Of a stretch of DNA of 64,000 bases, positions 34,032 to 44,812 are shown one piece after another. The DNA is from Dipteris shenzhenensis (Eukaryota > Polypodiophyta > Polypodiopsida > Gleicheniales): assembly GCA_047967505.1 (NCBI GenBank), contig CM106540.1; one strand, written 5' to 3'. Numbering within the stretch: position 1 is the stretch's first letter; each line of letters begins with the position of its first letter. Below the pieces are notes generated by a model. That model did not search any database. It was not told where the DNA came from and saw only the letters and a list, made by a program, of their open reading frames with translations. A program made the translations under genes and the position numbers.

Positions 34032-34185
34032 TGTTGGCAACATCAACTTTTACTTTGATCACCAATGACCAGATTGGATTTTTTGGTATTTCTTCTTTGG
34101 CTACCATGGTAATGCAAGAGACCTCCCCTCCAATCTCTCCTCCCCTTACCTCTCCCCCTTTCCCTCCCTCCCTCCCTCCCTCCCT

Positions 34186-34218
<33 letters not shown>

Positions 34219-34288
34219 CCCTCCTCTCTCTCTATTCCCTTGTGCCTCCCCCCCCCCACTCCCTCCCTCCCTCCCTCCCTACCTCCCT

Positions 34289-34342
<54 letters not shown>

Positions 34343-34366
34343 TCCCTTGTGCCTCCCCCACCCCCC

Positions 34367-34409
<43 letters not shown>

Positions 34410-34577
34410 CACGCGTGCGCCCAAGAGCTTTTGTTGGCAACATCAACTTTTACTTTGATCACCAATGACCAGATTGGATTTTTTGGTATTTCTTCTTTGG
34501 CTACTGTGGTAACGCAAGAGATCTCCCCTCCAATCTCTCCTCCCCTTACCTCTCCCCCTTTCCCTCCCTCCCTCCCT

Positions 34578-34614
<37 letters not shown>

Positions 34615-34697
34615 CCCCCCCCTTCCCTCTCCCCTCCTCTCTCTCTATTCCCTTGTGCCTCCCCCCCCTGCTCCCTCCCTCCCTCCCTACCTCCCTA

Positions 34698-34751
<54 letters not shown>

Positions 34752-35050
34752 CCCTCCTCTCTCTCTATTCCCTTGTGCCTCCCCCACCCTCTCTCTCTCT
34801 CTCTCTCTCTCTCTCGCGTGCACGCGTGCGTCCAAGAGCTACCATACCCTCCCTTCCCTCTCCTCTCCCTCTTTCCTTCCCTCTCCCCCTTCCCTCCCCC
34901 CCCACCCCCTTCTCTCTCTCCCCCCCCCCTCCTCCCCTCGCTCTTCCCCTTCCCTTCTTTCCTTCCCTGAGCCTCCCCCCTCTCTTTCCCCCTTCATTCA
35001 ATCTCTCTCCCCCTTTCCCTCCCTTTTCCTTATTTCATTCTCTTTCCCCT
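34032..35050. repeat. 400-bp tandem duplication with CT tracts
   Basis: The stretch starting GGCAACATCAACTTTTACTTTG at about 34034 recurs at about 34435, each followed by GATCACCAATGACCAGATTGG, a coding-like phrase, and then by long C/T runs with TTCCCTTGTGCCTCCCCC. The second copy continues into CCAAGAGCTACC at about 34835. No gene. Confidence 0.8.
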
Positions 35051-36368
35051 TCCATCAAGATGTTTCATTTGAAGGTGTGTGCTTCACTCAGTGCAAGAAC
35101 ACCTTTTAAAACCTTGTAACTATTGCAACGTGTTTATTGGCACCATTATAAAGTTCTTTGAGATTTTACCAATGTTGCTTTCTAAAACTCTAAAAGGTGT
35201 TTATTGGCACCATTATTAAGTCTTGGAGATTTTAGAGTTCCAAAACTATGAGAGGTGTTTATTAACACCATTATTAAGTCTTGGAGATTTTACGGGACTC
35301 TCATGTGAAATTAATCTCATGCATGGGCCTTAACTCTATATATATATATTTTTGTATTTATATTTATATATACGTATATATGTATATATATAAATTCTGT
35401 GTGTGTGTGTGTGTGTGTACATATATGTATGTATGTAATTTTAATGGTTTTTTGTATATTTAAATTATTAATCAGTTAAGAAAAAATTCATTTTTAAGAA
35501 GGATTGAATTTATTTAAAATGAAAATTTACACTAGGATTTTTGCAATATACAGTAAGGTACGAATTATGTTTCCTAGTTTATAATCAAATCCTATTATAT
35601 AAGATTTAACTTAATTATATCATGCCTTGTCCAAGCCAATATATGCATAATATCATTGAAAGAGGAAGTAATGTATGTAATGTATGTAAAATTTTTAGTA
35701 TGTCTTTGTTTAGAGACAAAGCTTGAACCTTTTAAGGAGCTTTTAAGCTCTACATTGAGCCATGGAAGCTTTGGAGTAATGTTTAATTTTCGGGTGCATG
35801 ATGCTTAGGAGGTTAATGACAAAGACATATGCATATTTATTTTTTATTGTCTATTTTCCTCATGCATTTTGTTAGTGGTTCTTTAGTGCATTACAATGTA
35901 ATGTCAATCTCCATTATTTGATATACATAAACTTTCCTTGTAAGTAACTATTAAAGCTCAGTTTGATGGGTGGATCTGGTAGAGATCCATTTGGCATCCA
36001 TGTTGGGTTAAAGAAACTCCACTAGATCCATGTTGGACCAAACGAAGTAGAGATTTTAAATTTTTATTTTTTGGAACTAGCATCGAATATCAAATAAGGT
36101 TACACATGGAAAGTGTAGTGCCAATTATTAAAAGGTACATAACATTATTTCTATAAGAGAAGCTCATAATAAGCGTCTACTTCCTTAAAGAGATCATGCG
36201 GGGCGTCTACTTTGTTAATGACCATACTCAAGGGAGGATTTAAACAAGGTAGCTTGCATGGTTACAAGACCATAAAAGCCTATGCGTAGAGTAACTCAAG
36301 GTAGGATTTAAGTAGCAAAGCTGCGGACATGTATTATGTCCACCATCTCTACTGGTCATCGGCGCATG
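35051..36368. other. Intergenic with short repeats
   Basis: At 35130-35300 a unit of about 65 bases (GTGTTTATTGGCACCATTAT...GGAGATTTTA) occurs three times. A TA/TG microsatellite lies at 35335-35430. The rest is AT-rich and empty. A related GTGTTTATTGATACCATTATG...CATGCATGGGCC block is at 39750-39880, again just downstream of CT-rich sequence. Confidence 0.6.
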
Positions 36369-37943
36369 CTAATTACTAGCCACAGGCCCACTGTAGGTGC
36401 CGCCAGCGTAGTTGAGAGTAGTCTTGTACAATGGCAGATTGTTGGAGTAGTAGTCCCTCAGATACTCCCCAAAGATTACCTCTCTGAAAACGGGTGGATT
36501 CTTCTCGCTGACCAACGCAGGGATTGGAGCTATCTTTGATTCTTCTGTCGGACCGAAGAAGGCAGCTAAAGACGTCCTGGGCCTATCAGTGTTGGCCACC
36601 ACTCTATGCTCCACGCTCTTATACTTGGCATTGGTTAAGATCTGCAAAGCAATATACGAACATGTTCTTTAGTGGTTTGAATGAATTATTTATCAACCAG
36701 TTAAAGATCACATGAGAATTATAGCAATTTCGAGAAATTAGGCGTAGGGGAAGGCGGATTCGGGAGCACCTCTATCTGGTCTGCTATGTTTATGATAAAC
36801 GCGTTTCCCACAGGATGGACTGGCACCCATTTGTCTCCCTTCTTTATTTGCAGGCCAGGCACTTCGTCTGGCAGCAGGATGGTGAAACTGCTGACATCCG
36901 AGTGGGCGCTGAGGGCGAAGACGAGACTGGGGTCCGGGCAAGGTGGGTAGAAATTGATGGCCAATACCAAACGCTCGACCCCCGGAAGATTTGTTTTGAT
37001 GTACTCCGGGGTCAATCCCAGGCTCTCGAAGATGGCTTCATAGAGACGTTCCGCGAGCTTATCGATTGCGGCTTGGTACTCCTGGAGCTCTTCTCTGGAA
37101 CGCAGCAGGCAAACACAAACAAGTCCGTTATAAGGATCAGACATTCATTTCGATCCTTATCGCACTGCAAATTGTAAGCTCCTGGCTTTCGATAATCAAA
37201 TTTTGGCTGTGCTCTGAAGTACCGACCTTAGAACTAAAGGGGGATTCTTGAAGCCGTCGCATATTCCCGGACGACGTCTGATCACCAGGGCATCTTTCCA
37301 GTCTTGAGCCTGGCCTGGCGCATTGTTGAAACCGGTGGCGAAGGTGATGCCACTGTCCGCATTGTGTGACGGCATCTGCTTCTTCTCGTGCGCAGGTAGC
37401 TCGTAAAACCGCTTAACTGCTTTCAGCATCTTGTCGATGTCCACGCCGTGATTCAGCACCTGCGAATTCATGAAGAAAGCGTCAACTGGACGAACAGGGA
37501 CAATGACAAAGCACACAATTTTACGTGCGCATGCAACTGGAGGCAGCCGGTAAGCATTGGAAGTCGGAGGTCTCAAGCTACATAAGAAATGACCAGCTGG
37601 TAAAGCATGCAACTCAAGGCAGCTGGTAAATTCAGTTAAAAACGATGGTCGGAGGGTTCATGCCCGCACAAATAACGATAGTACAGCCAGCGTAGACCTG
37701 GAAAAAGCCCCACTCCTCGCAGGCGCCGCCGATCTGCGAAACGATCTCCCCGTGGCGCTTCCCGTCGAGGCCGGAAAGGTCGATGACGGGGATCTGTTCC
37801 TCGGTGGAGAGTGACTCAAAGCTGGGGCGTTCATGGGGAGGGCGGATGTAATTGGCGGGAACTTCCTTGATGCCATCGTCGAGCATTTCTTTCACGCCCT
37901 TAACATGGTCGCGGAAGCTTCCGCCCATGACTGTGGGAGCCAT
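36369..37943 (-). CDS. 2-oxoglutarate/Fe(II)-dependent dioxygenase (plant DOXC type)
   Basis: Four exons on the minus strand: 37943-37698, 37459-37227, 37094-36770 and 36641-36369, giving 358 residues, the usual size of plant soluble 2-oxoglutarate dioxygenases. All junctions have GT-AG borders and join in frame (phases 0, 2, 0). The N-terminal DIOX_N region (PVIDLSGLDG, GFFQ|VLNHGVD) is followed by the C-terminal double-stranded helix with iron ligands His224, Asp226 (SAHSDVSSF) and His280 (SVEHRVV), and the 2-oxoglutarate anchor Arg290-x-Ser292 (RTS). Such enzymes hydroxylate or desaturate small metabolites (flavonoids, coumarins, hormones) in the cytosol; the substrate cannot be told from sequence alone. 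Closest in character to the F6'H/SRG1-like group, by inspection only. It ends with TAG. It is the only intact non-transposon gene seen. Confidence 0.92.
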
Positions 37944-38016
37944 TGCAGGGTGAGACAGACAGAGAGAAGAGCGTGGATGTGGATGCGGTGCGATGATCGA
38001 TCAATTGAGGGGAGGA

Positions 38017-38025
38017 GATATATAG
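38017..38025 (-). promoter_or_regulatory. TATA box of the dioxygenase gene
   Basis: TATATATC on the minus strand, about 75 bases upstream of the ATG, followed by a pyrimidine-rich leader (CTCTTCTCTCTGTCTGTCTC). Confidence 0.6.
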
Positions 38026-38297
38026 AAGCGAGGCTGGTGAGATCATTTAGGGTGACGCTCCCACGCCAAGGTGCATGCCTCTGTATTTGGTGCATCCTGT
38101 ATGTGGCATGGAGTTCGTGGTATGTCCTCTCATTAATGGCACAAGCTTCCGAGGTACCGGAGCTGGAAAAGTTCAGCTCAAGAAATATAATTCTAATCAC
38201 AATACTAATCAAATTGGATTAGAATACTAATCAAATTGAAGAATTAAGCTGCCTAAGTCTAAATGAAATGCACTCAAACAATGTATAAACCTATGCA

Positions 38298-38372
38298 ATC
38301 AACACTTGTGCTTGCTTAGTTGTGCATCTATATGCTTATATTACACTTCACAGATTTTCATGGTATCACGCC
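38298..38372 (+). repeat. End of a copia LTR with primer-binding-like site
   Basis: ATTTTCATGGTATCACGCC at 38355-38373 resembles an LTR end followed by a primer-binding site, and a Gag start follows at 38450. The word AATCAACACTTGTGCTTGCTTAG at 38298-38320 (given in parts: AATCAACACTTG, TGCTTGCTTAG) occurs again directly before the transposon E1 (40064-40086). Confidence 0.5.
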
Positions 38373-38449
38373 TAGGATAGGAGGAAAACCTTCTTAAGTT
38401 AAAAAAAACAGAGCACTCATTTGTGACACAGATTTGGACGATTGTTACG

Positions 38450-38643
38450 ATGGCACAAGTACCTTTGCAAGCCTATAAAATGGACAAATTGTCAGAGACA
38501 AAGTTCCAACAATGGAAAATGACCATGGAACGCCTACTGCAGAAACTCGACCTACTCGTTGTCATCGCCTATGGAATGACGATGCTTATGTTAGACCCTA
38601 TTATCCTGACAAATGCTCAAGCGGTTGGTAGATTTGAAAGCTA
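38450..38643 (+). pseudogene. Copia Gag N-terminal fragment
   Basis: From ATG at 38450 the frame reads QAYKMDKLSETKFQQWKMTM then ERLLQKLDL, the start of a UBN2/copia Gag, and stops at TAA 38642. No other parts of this element follow. Confidence 0.65.
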
Positions 38644-39306
38644 AGCCTATTAGGGGAGAAATGGGACCTTTTGGATGAATTTCTTTTGTACTCTGGCCTA
38701 CTATAGGTCTGCCCCTTTGTACCAATGGTATTTGAGGTGTACCAATGAGAGTGCTCCTTTGTGTGGGGCAATGCTATGTTGAGGTTGAGGGATGGCAGGC
38801 ATGCAGAAATCCCCTATTGGCTATTCCTCTTACATTGGGGACCACCCAAACCATCCTCCCCCGCCTTAACCCATGCTTGACCACCCTCCCATGTGCACCC
38901 ACCCCAAATCATCCCCAAATCTCATTTATGTCTTTGTGGGTCCTCATGGGCGAATTTCTCTTCTCCTTAGGTGTGTTACAGGTCTGCCCCCTCTTTCTCT
39001 GCTCCTCTGCTCTGGTCCCAACTGCCCTCTCCCTCCATTGCGGGACCTTTTGGACAAATTACTTTTGTCCTCTAGCCTACTGCAGGTTTGCCCCCTTTCT
39101 GTGCTCCTCTGATGTGGTCCTACTACCCTCTCATCCTTTCCCTTCCCCCTTACCCGCCCCTCCCCATCCCTATTTCCCCCCCCTTCCCTTCCTCACCCCT
39201 CTCCCTTTCCCTCCCCTCCCCCTCCCCATTCCCCTCCCCTTTCTCCCTCCCCCCCCTTTCCCCTTCCCCCTTCCCTTCCCCTCAACTCCCCTCCCCTCCC
39301 CTCCCC

Positions 39307-39365
<59 letters not shown>

Positions 39366-40082
39366 TCCTCTTCCCTGTTCCTTTCTCCCTCCCCGTCCCC
39401 CTTCCGCTCTCTCTCTCTCTCTCTCTCTCTCTCTATTTGTCTCTCCTCTTCCCTGCCCTTTCTCCTTCCCTTCCCTTCCTTTCTCCCTCCCCTCCCCTTT
39501 CCCCTTCCTTTTCCTCCCTTTCTCTCTTCCCCCCTCCCTCCCCTCTGTCAACAGTCGCAGCATGAATCCCACATGGACAAGGATCAACTAAAAGCCCTAT
39601 GGGCATGCCTATGCCATGTGGACAAGTGCATTGCACCAGTCCCGTGCCATATGTATCAATGTCCTTCCATTGATGAAGCAAGGACATGTACCTTCCATGC
39701 ATGCATGTGCAACGTTGTTCATATCTACAAGATTTTAGAGTTTTTAAACTCTCAAATGGTGTTTATTGATACCATTATGATATCTCGAAGATTTTAGAGG
39801 ACTCTTATGGTATATTGATGTCACGCATGGGCCATACATACATTAGAGGATTCTTATAGTAAATTAATATCATGCATGGGCCATACATACATACATACAT
39901 ACATTAATTTATTCATGCATTTAAATTATTTTTATATATTTAAATTATGATAAATTAAGTAACTAATTAAGAAAAAATTAATTCTTTTAATTCAACTATC
40001 AATGAGAGTCTACAAGTGGTTTTTATGTAAACTGTGTCATGTTAAATTTGATAATTCTGATTTAATCAACACTTGTGCTTGC
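38644..40082. other. Low-complexity and decayed repeats, no gene
   Basis: A phrase GGGACCTTTTGGAYRAATT...CCTACTRYAGGTYTGCCCC occurs at about 38662 and 39041. Bases 39120-39545 are C/T runs including a pure CT stretch at 39318-39360. From 39730 to 39900 lies a relative of the 35.1-35.3 kb repeat, then (CATA)n at 39880-39905. Nothing coding. Confidence 0.6.
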
Positions 40083-40086
40083 TTAG
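40083..40086. repeat. Putative left target copy TTAG of transposon E1
   Basis: TTAG precedes the first G of the E1 terminus. The matching right copy would lie outside the window near base 64,195. The same 23-bp context at 38298 continues with TTGTGCATC after TTAG. Confidence 0.45.
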
Positions 40087-40115
40087 GGGTGGTAGCAAGC
40101 TAAGGGTGTCCACTT
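40087..40115 (+). repeat. E1 terminal repeat, RING side
   Basis: GGGTGGTAGCAAGC followed by TAAGGGTGTCCACTT. Same as E2's right terminus (inverted) except one base, and as E2's left terminus for 28 of 29 bases. Confidence 0.88.
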
Positions 40116-40184
40116 CCGGACCACTTTCGGGTGAGTGTGACACCCGCTCGAGTGAAAATACAAAGGTTTTGCTTCGGTCTCCAA

Positions 40185-40898
40185 TACCTCGATCGAGGTA
40201 TTAGCACCAATGAAAATCACACACGAGGACAACCGAGCCAAGCCAATACCTCGATCGAGGTACTGGGCTTTTTTCACCGGACCGAGCCTCTACCTCGATC
40301 GAGGTTTGCTGGCAAGCCACCTATACATGCCACATCTACCTCGTTCGAGGTTTCTGGCAATCCAGCTCAACCTCGATCGAGGTAAGGTGGCATGTCCAGC
40401 ATACCTCGATCGAGGTATGTGCCATCCGACAGGGCAGATGACATACCTCGATCGAGGTATGCTGGATCGATGACTTGGCATCCGGCTGCTGCCGACATAC
40501 CTCGATCGAGGTATCGTGGCATGTCAATACCTCCAACGACGTGGATGTACCGAGATGTATGGGCATGTGACAATACCTCGATCGAGGTATCGTGGCATGT
40601 CAATACCTCCATCGACGTGGATGTACCGAGATGTATGGGCATGTCACAATACCTCGATCAAGGTATCGTTGCATGTCAATACCTCGATCGACCGAGATGT
40701 ATGGGCATGTCACAATACCTCGATCGAGGTATTGTGGCATGTCAATACCTCCATCGACCGACATGTATGGGCATGTCACAATACCTCGATCGAGGTATCG
40801 TGGCATGCATGTAGAATACCTCAATCGAGGTAGCTAAACCCTAATTTTTCTTATAAAAGGAGAGCGACCCCCCTCATTCCGCATACCTCGATCGAGCT
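40185..40898. repeat. E1 palindrome array, RING side
   Basis: About 14 sites of TACCTCGATCGAGGTA, perfect or with one or two changes, for example at 40185, 40247, 40291, 40402, 40444, 40498, 40573, 40715 and 40780, plus half-sites such as 40883. Between 40513 and 40800 the sites sit in a 52-77 bp tandem repeat containing GTGGCATGTCAATACCTCC. The array covers the end of the element and the promoter of the RING gene. Confidence 0.93.
40852..40858 (+). promoter_or_regulatory. TATA box of the E1 RING gene
   Basis: TATAAAA about 125 bases before the proposed ATG (40983), preserved in E2 (62825-62831). It is followed by a CG-rich leader exon. Confidence 0.6.
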
Positions 40899-41011
40899 CC
40901 TCCTCATCCACCGATTTCGGATTTGCGGGACGTCGACGGAATTGCGCGAGCGACGGAGAGCCACCAACGGACATCGACGGAGATGGACGGAGCCGGAGCG
41001 GGAGAGTCCAG

Positions 41012-43873
41012 GTAGGGTTTTTTTTATGTAGCATTTTCTTTTTAGTAAAATTTAATTAAATTTTAGTTTATAAGAAAAATTATAAAAAATTTCTAAATTT
41101 CAAATGCATTTTAATGTTTTTTTGAAATTTATGAATTACAACATTTTTTATTTAAAATGTGAAAATGAAAAAAAAAAATTTAAATAGAGCTATTTTTATT
41201 AAATAAAAAAACGTTCATAGGAATAATTATAAAATATTTATAAATTTGAAATGCATTTGTAATTTTTTTTTTTATTTTTGAATTACGAAATTTATAATTT
41301 AAAATGTGAAAATTTTAAATTAAAAAAACGTTTAATGAGGCATTTTTTATTCAAAATGTGAAAATGTAAAAATTTTATTTTTTTAATGTAGCATTTTCTT
41401 TTTGGTAGAATTTAATTAAATTTTAGTTTATAAGAAAAATTATAAAAAATATCTTAATTTCAAATGCATTTTAATGTTTTTTCGAAATTTATGAATTACG
41501 ACATTTTTTATTTAAAATGTGAAAATTAAAAAAAAATTAAAATAGAGCTATTTTTATTAAATAAAAAAACGTTCATAGGAATAATTATAAAATATTTATA
41601 AATTTGAAATGCATTTGTAAATTTTTTTTTAAATTTTTGAATTACGACATTTATAATTTAAAATGTGAAAATTTTAAATTTAAAAAACGTTTAATGAGGC
41701 ATTTTTTATTCAAAATGTGAAAATGTAAAAATTCTGTTTTTAAAAATCATCTTTGAAAAAAAAGAGATTAAAGTTATTTTTTTCATTAGAGCTATTTTTA
41801 ATTAAATTAAAAAACGTTTAAATTTTAGTTCACAGGAATAATTATAAAGTATTTTTAAATTTGAAATGCATTTAAAAGTTTTTTTTAAAATTTTTAATTA
41901 CGACATTTTTAATTCAAAATGTGAAAATGTAAAAATTTTGTTTTTTAAAATCATCTTTGAAAAAAAAGAGATTTAACTTATTTTTTAAGAAAATGTTTAA
42001 ATTTTAGTTCATAGGAATAATTATGAAATATTTCAAATTTCAAATGCATTTTAAATTTTTATTTAAAATGTGAAAATGTAAAAATTAGGTTTTTAAAAAT
42101 CATCTTTGGAAAAAAAGAGATTGAGCTATTTTTATTGAAATAAAAAACGTTTAAATCTTAGTTTATAGGAATAATTATAAAATATTTTTAAAATTAAAAT
42201 GCATTTGAAAGTTTTTTTAAATTATTTTTGGAATTACGTAATTATTTATTTAAAATGTGAAAATGTAAATATTTTGTTTTTAAAATCATCTTTAAAAAAA
42301 AAGAGATCAAGTTATTTTTTAAATTAGTGCTATTTTTATTTAAATAAAGAAACGTTTAAATTTTAGTTTATAGGAATAATTATAAAATATTTCTAAATTT
42401 GAAATGCATTTTAAAGTTTTTTAAATTATTTTTGGAATTACGTAATTTTTTATTTAAAGCCTGAAAATGTACATATTTTGTTTTTTGAAATCATCTTTTA
42501 AAAAAAAGAGATTAAAGATATTTTTTTTATTAGTGTTATTTATATTTAAAATAAAAAACGTTTAAAGTTTATTTTTAAAAATGATCTTTAAAAAAAAAAA
42601 AAATAAGAGTTTAAGTTAGTATTTAAATGTCAAAAAGTATATAAATTGTTTTTAAAAATAATCTATTAAAAAGAAATTATAAGTGAAGTTTACAAATTAT
42701 TGAAGTTTTGAATTTAATATAACGTTTAAATTTTGTTTTTAGAAATCATGTATCAAGAACAAGAAAATAAGAATTTTGTTAAAATAAGAAAATCATGTAT
42801 TAAAAACAAGAAAACAAGAAAACAAGAACAAGAAAAAGAGAGATTAAAGTAGGTTCTATGCTATCTTTGAAATTGGTGCTATTTTTATTTAAATAAAAAA
42901 ACGTTTAAATTTTAGTCTTCAAAACCATCTTTTAAAAAATCATCGTTTATGTGGAATATTATAGATTATATAGTTGGTTAAGAGTTGTTTCATAATTTAG
43001 GTAGAGTAAGTAGGCTGTATAAAACACCACATGGGCATTATCCCTAAAACACCACACCACATGGGCAAAGACCCCAACACTAGAGTGGTTAGATGCATAA
43101 GCATATGGCTAATTGGATCTTGTAAATGCACCAGCGCATCGAAAACACATATGTAATTTATCATTGTCCAAAGGTCTCCTCTCTCCCCAAGCATGGGAAC
43201 CAAGTGATGATCTATAGGAATGGCCACTAGTTGAGGTGGATTGCCCAACCAAAATAGATAATATTGAAAAGGCTTAATTATTTTCTCAAAGTTCTCGCTT
43301 TAAAAGGTATGTAGTGTGAACCCGCTCTCTTTTTTAATGTGTAGTCCGAGAAATACTAGATGCGCCTTGCTTGTGTATCGTTCAAAGTAATGTATTAGGT
43401 ATCCTTCTATCTCCTCCATATCTATTGCAAACCCAAGGCAGTAAAGCATTCAAAGAAGGTCTTATTAACCAAACCTCTCCACTATCTGTCCTTAGTATAG
43501 GGGCCATAAGTGGACAATGTGGTCCTTACACCACATGTGGAAAAGTTTCATATTGGATAAAAAGTGAAAAAAGGGAAACATATAAGGAAAAAATATTTGA
43601 GACATCTAAGTTTAAAAATGCAACAACTAGAGTTTGAAAAAATTCTAATCAAAATTAAGAATTATTAATAATATTGATTAATATTGAGCCACACATTTGG
43701 CCCATCTACCGGTAGGTGCATAGGATGATCCCAACGACATCCTACCTCATCAAGGAGTACGTACAAATAGTTTTCATTACGTAAATAGATTATAAGTCAT
43801 ATTGAATAGAATATTATTTTCATTACCCAAATAGAATATTAATTTCCATGTGTTTTTTTTGTGCATGCGCCAG
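41012..43873 (+). other. Long AT-rich first intron of the E1 RING gene
   Basis: Begins GTAGGG and ends CGCCAG. From 41026 a 360-bp unit (ATGTAGCATTTTCTT, ATGAATTACRACATT, AAAATGTGAAAATG) is repeated at 41386 and then decays into shorter copies to about 42900. Bases 42960-43660 have another composition, match E2 at 60130-60530 and may be an inserted fragment of unknown nature. Confidence 0.6.
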
Positions 43874-44711
43874 CCAGCGCACAGAGTCTAGCACCACTAT
43901 TCATATGCAGATAGAGATGCTGAGAGCTGAGATGAGGGCACTGTAGGATGCTAGGGCACCCCCTCACTTGGTTGTGAGTCTAGATTCAGTTATTGAGGCT
44001 CTGGGTCGATTGGACACAGTTGAGGACGTTGTGGATAGCTTTCAGGCACAGGCTGAGGCGGAGATCACTGGTGGTGGCTTGGATTGGAGAGCCATTCGAC
44101 AGTTGTTTGAGCATGAGTCACATCACAGGCAGGCCTTGGAGGATATGTTTTGGGATGGTCACACCGAGGCGATGCGACCACGATCAGGGCTCCCCTTGCA
44201 TATTTTACGTTGTAGGCACCCCATCATAGCAGCACACATTTATCCGAGATATCTCGCTGCGAATGGTGGTCAATTGCCTCACAACCGTCAGATAGCCAGG
44301 TCGTTTGCCATGCAGCTATACGCTGAGTTTGTGCTTGGTCATCGGGTGGACTACCTTAGTACCCGTCCAGGATCAGGAGCGGGACGTGGTAGGATGGGGC
44401 GTCAGGAGCATCAGATTGCAGGTGTTCGACGTCGACGCGAGGCACCAGAGTTACACACCATCCCTGCACCGGCATTGCGAGCGGTGGGAGGACAGATTAG
44501 GGGGGATGTTCATTCAGTGGCGTCATCCTTGCAGCACATGGTCTCTGCCCTATCGAGATCTATTGCGATTCCACCTCCCCCACCTCGATCATCGATGGAG
44601 CCTCCCACATCTACACCACCTCCCACATCTACACCGCCTCAGCATGAGTTGGAGGCTCGAGACACACGGATTGCAGAGTTGGAGGCATTGTTGGCCGAGT
44701 CTAGGGACGAG

Positions 44712-44812
44712 GTTAGTTATTTTGATTATGTTAGTTTATTTTTTTGCAGCGTGTTTTGAACTGAAGTTTTTTTGTTAATTCTCACCATGTACGCGACATG
44801 TTTGCATTGCAG
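44712..44812 (+). other. Second intron of the E1 RING gene
   Basis: 101 bp, GTTAGT...TTGCATTGCAG, phase 0. Equivalent intron in E2 at 59061-58961, same length. Confidence 0.8.

Noticed and set aside
40185-40898. CRISPR-like array of regularly spaced palindromic repeats
   Set aside because: Spacing is irregular, the intervening sequence is itself repetitive, and the context is a plant DNA transposon with no cas genes.
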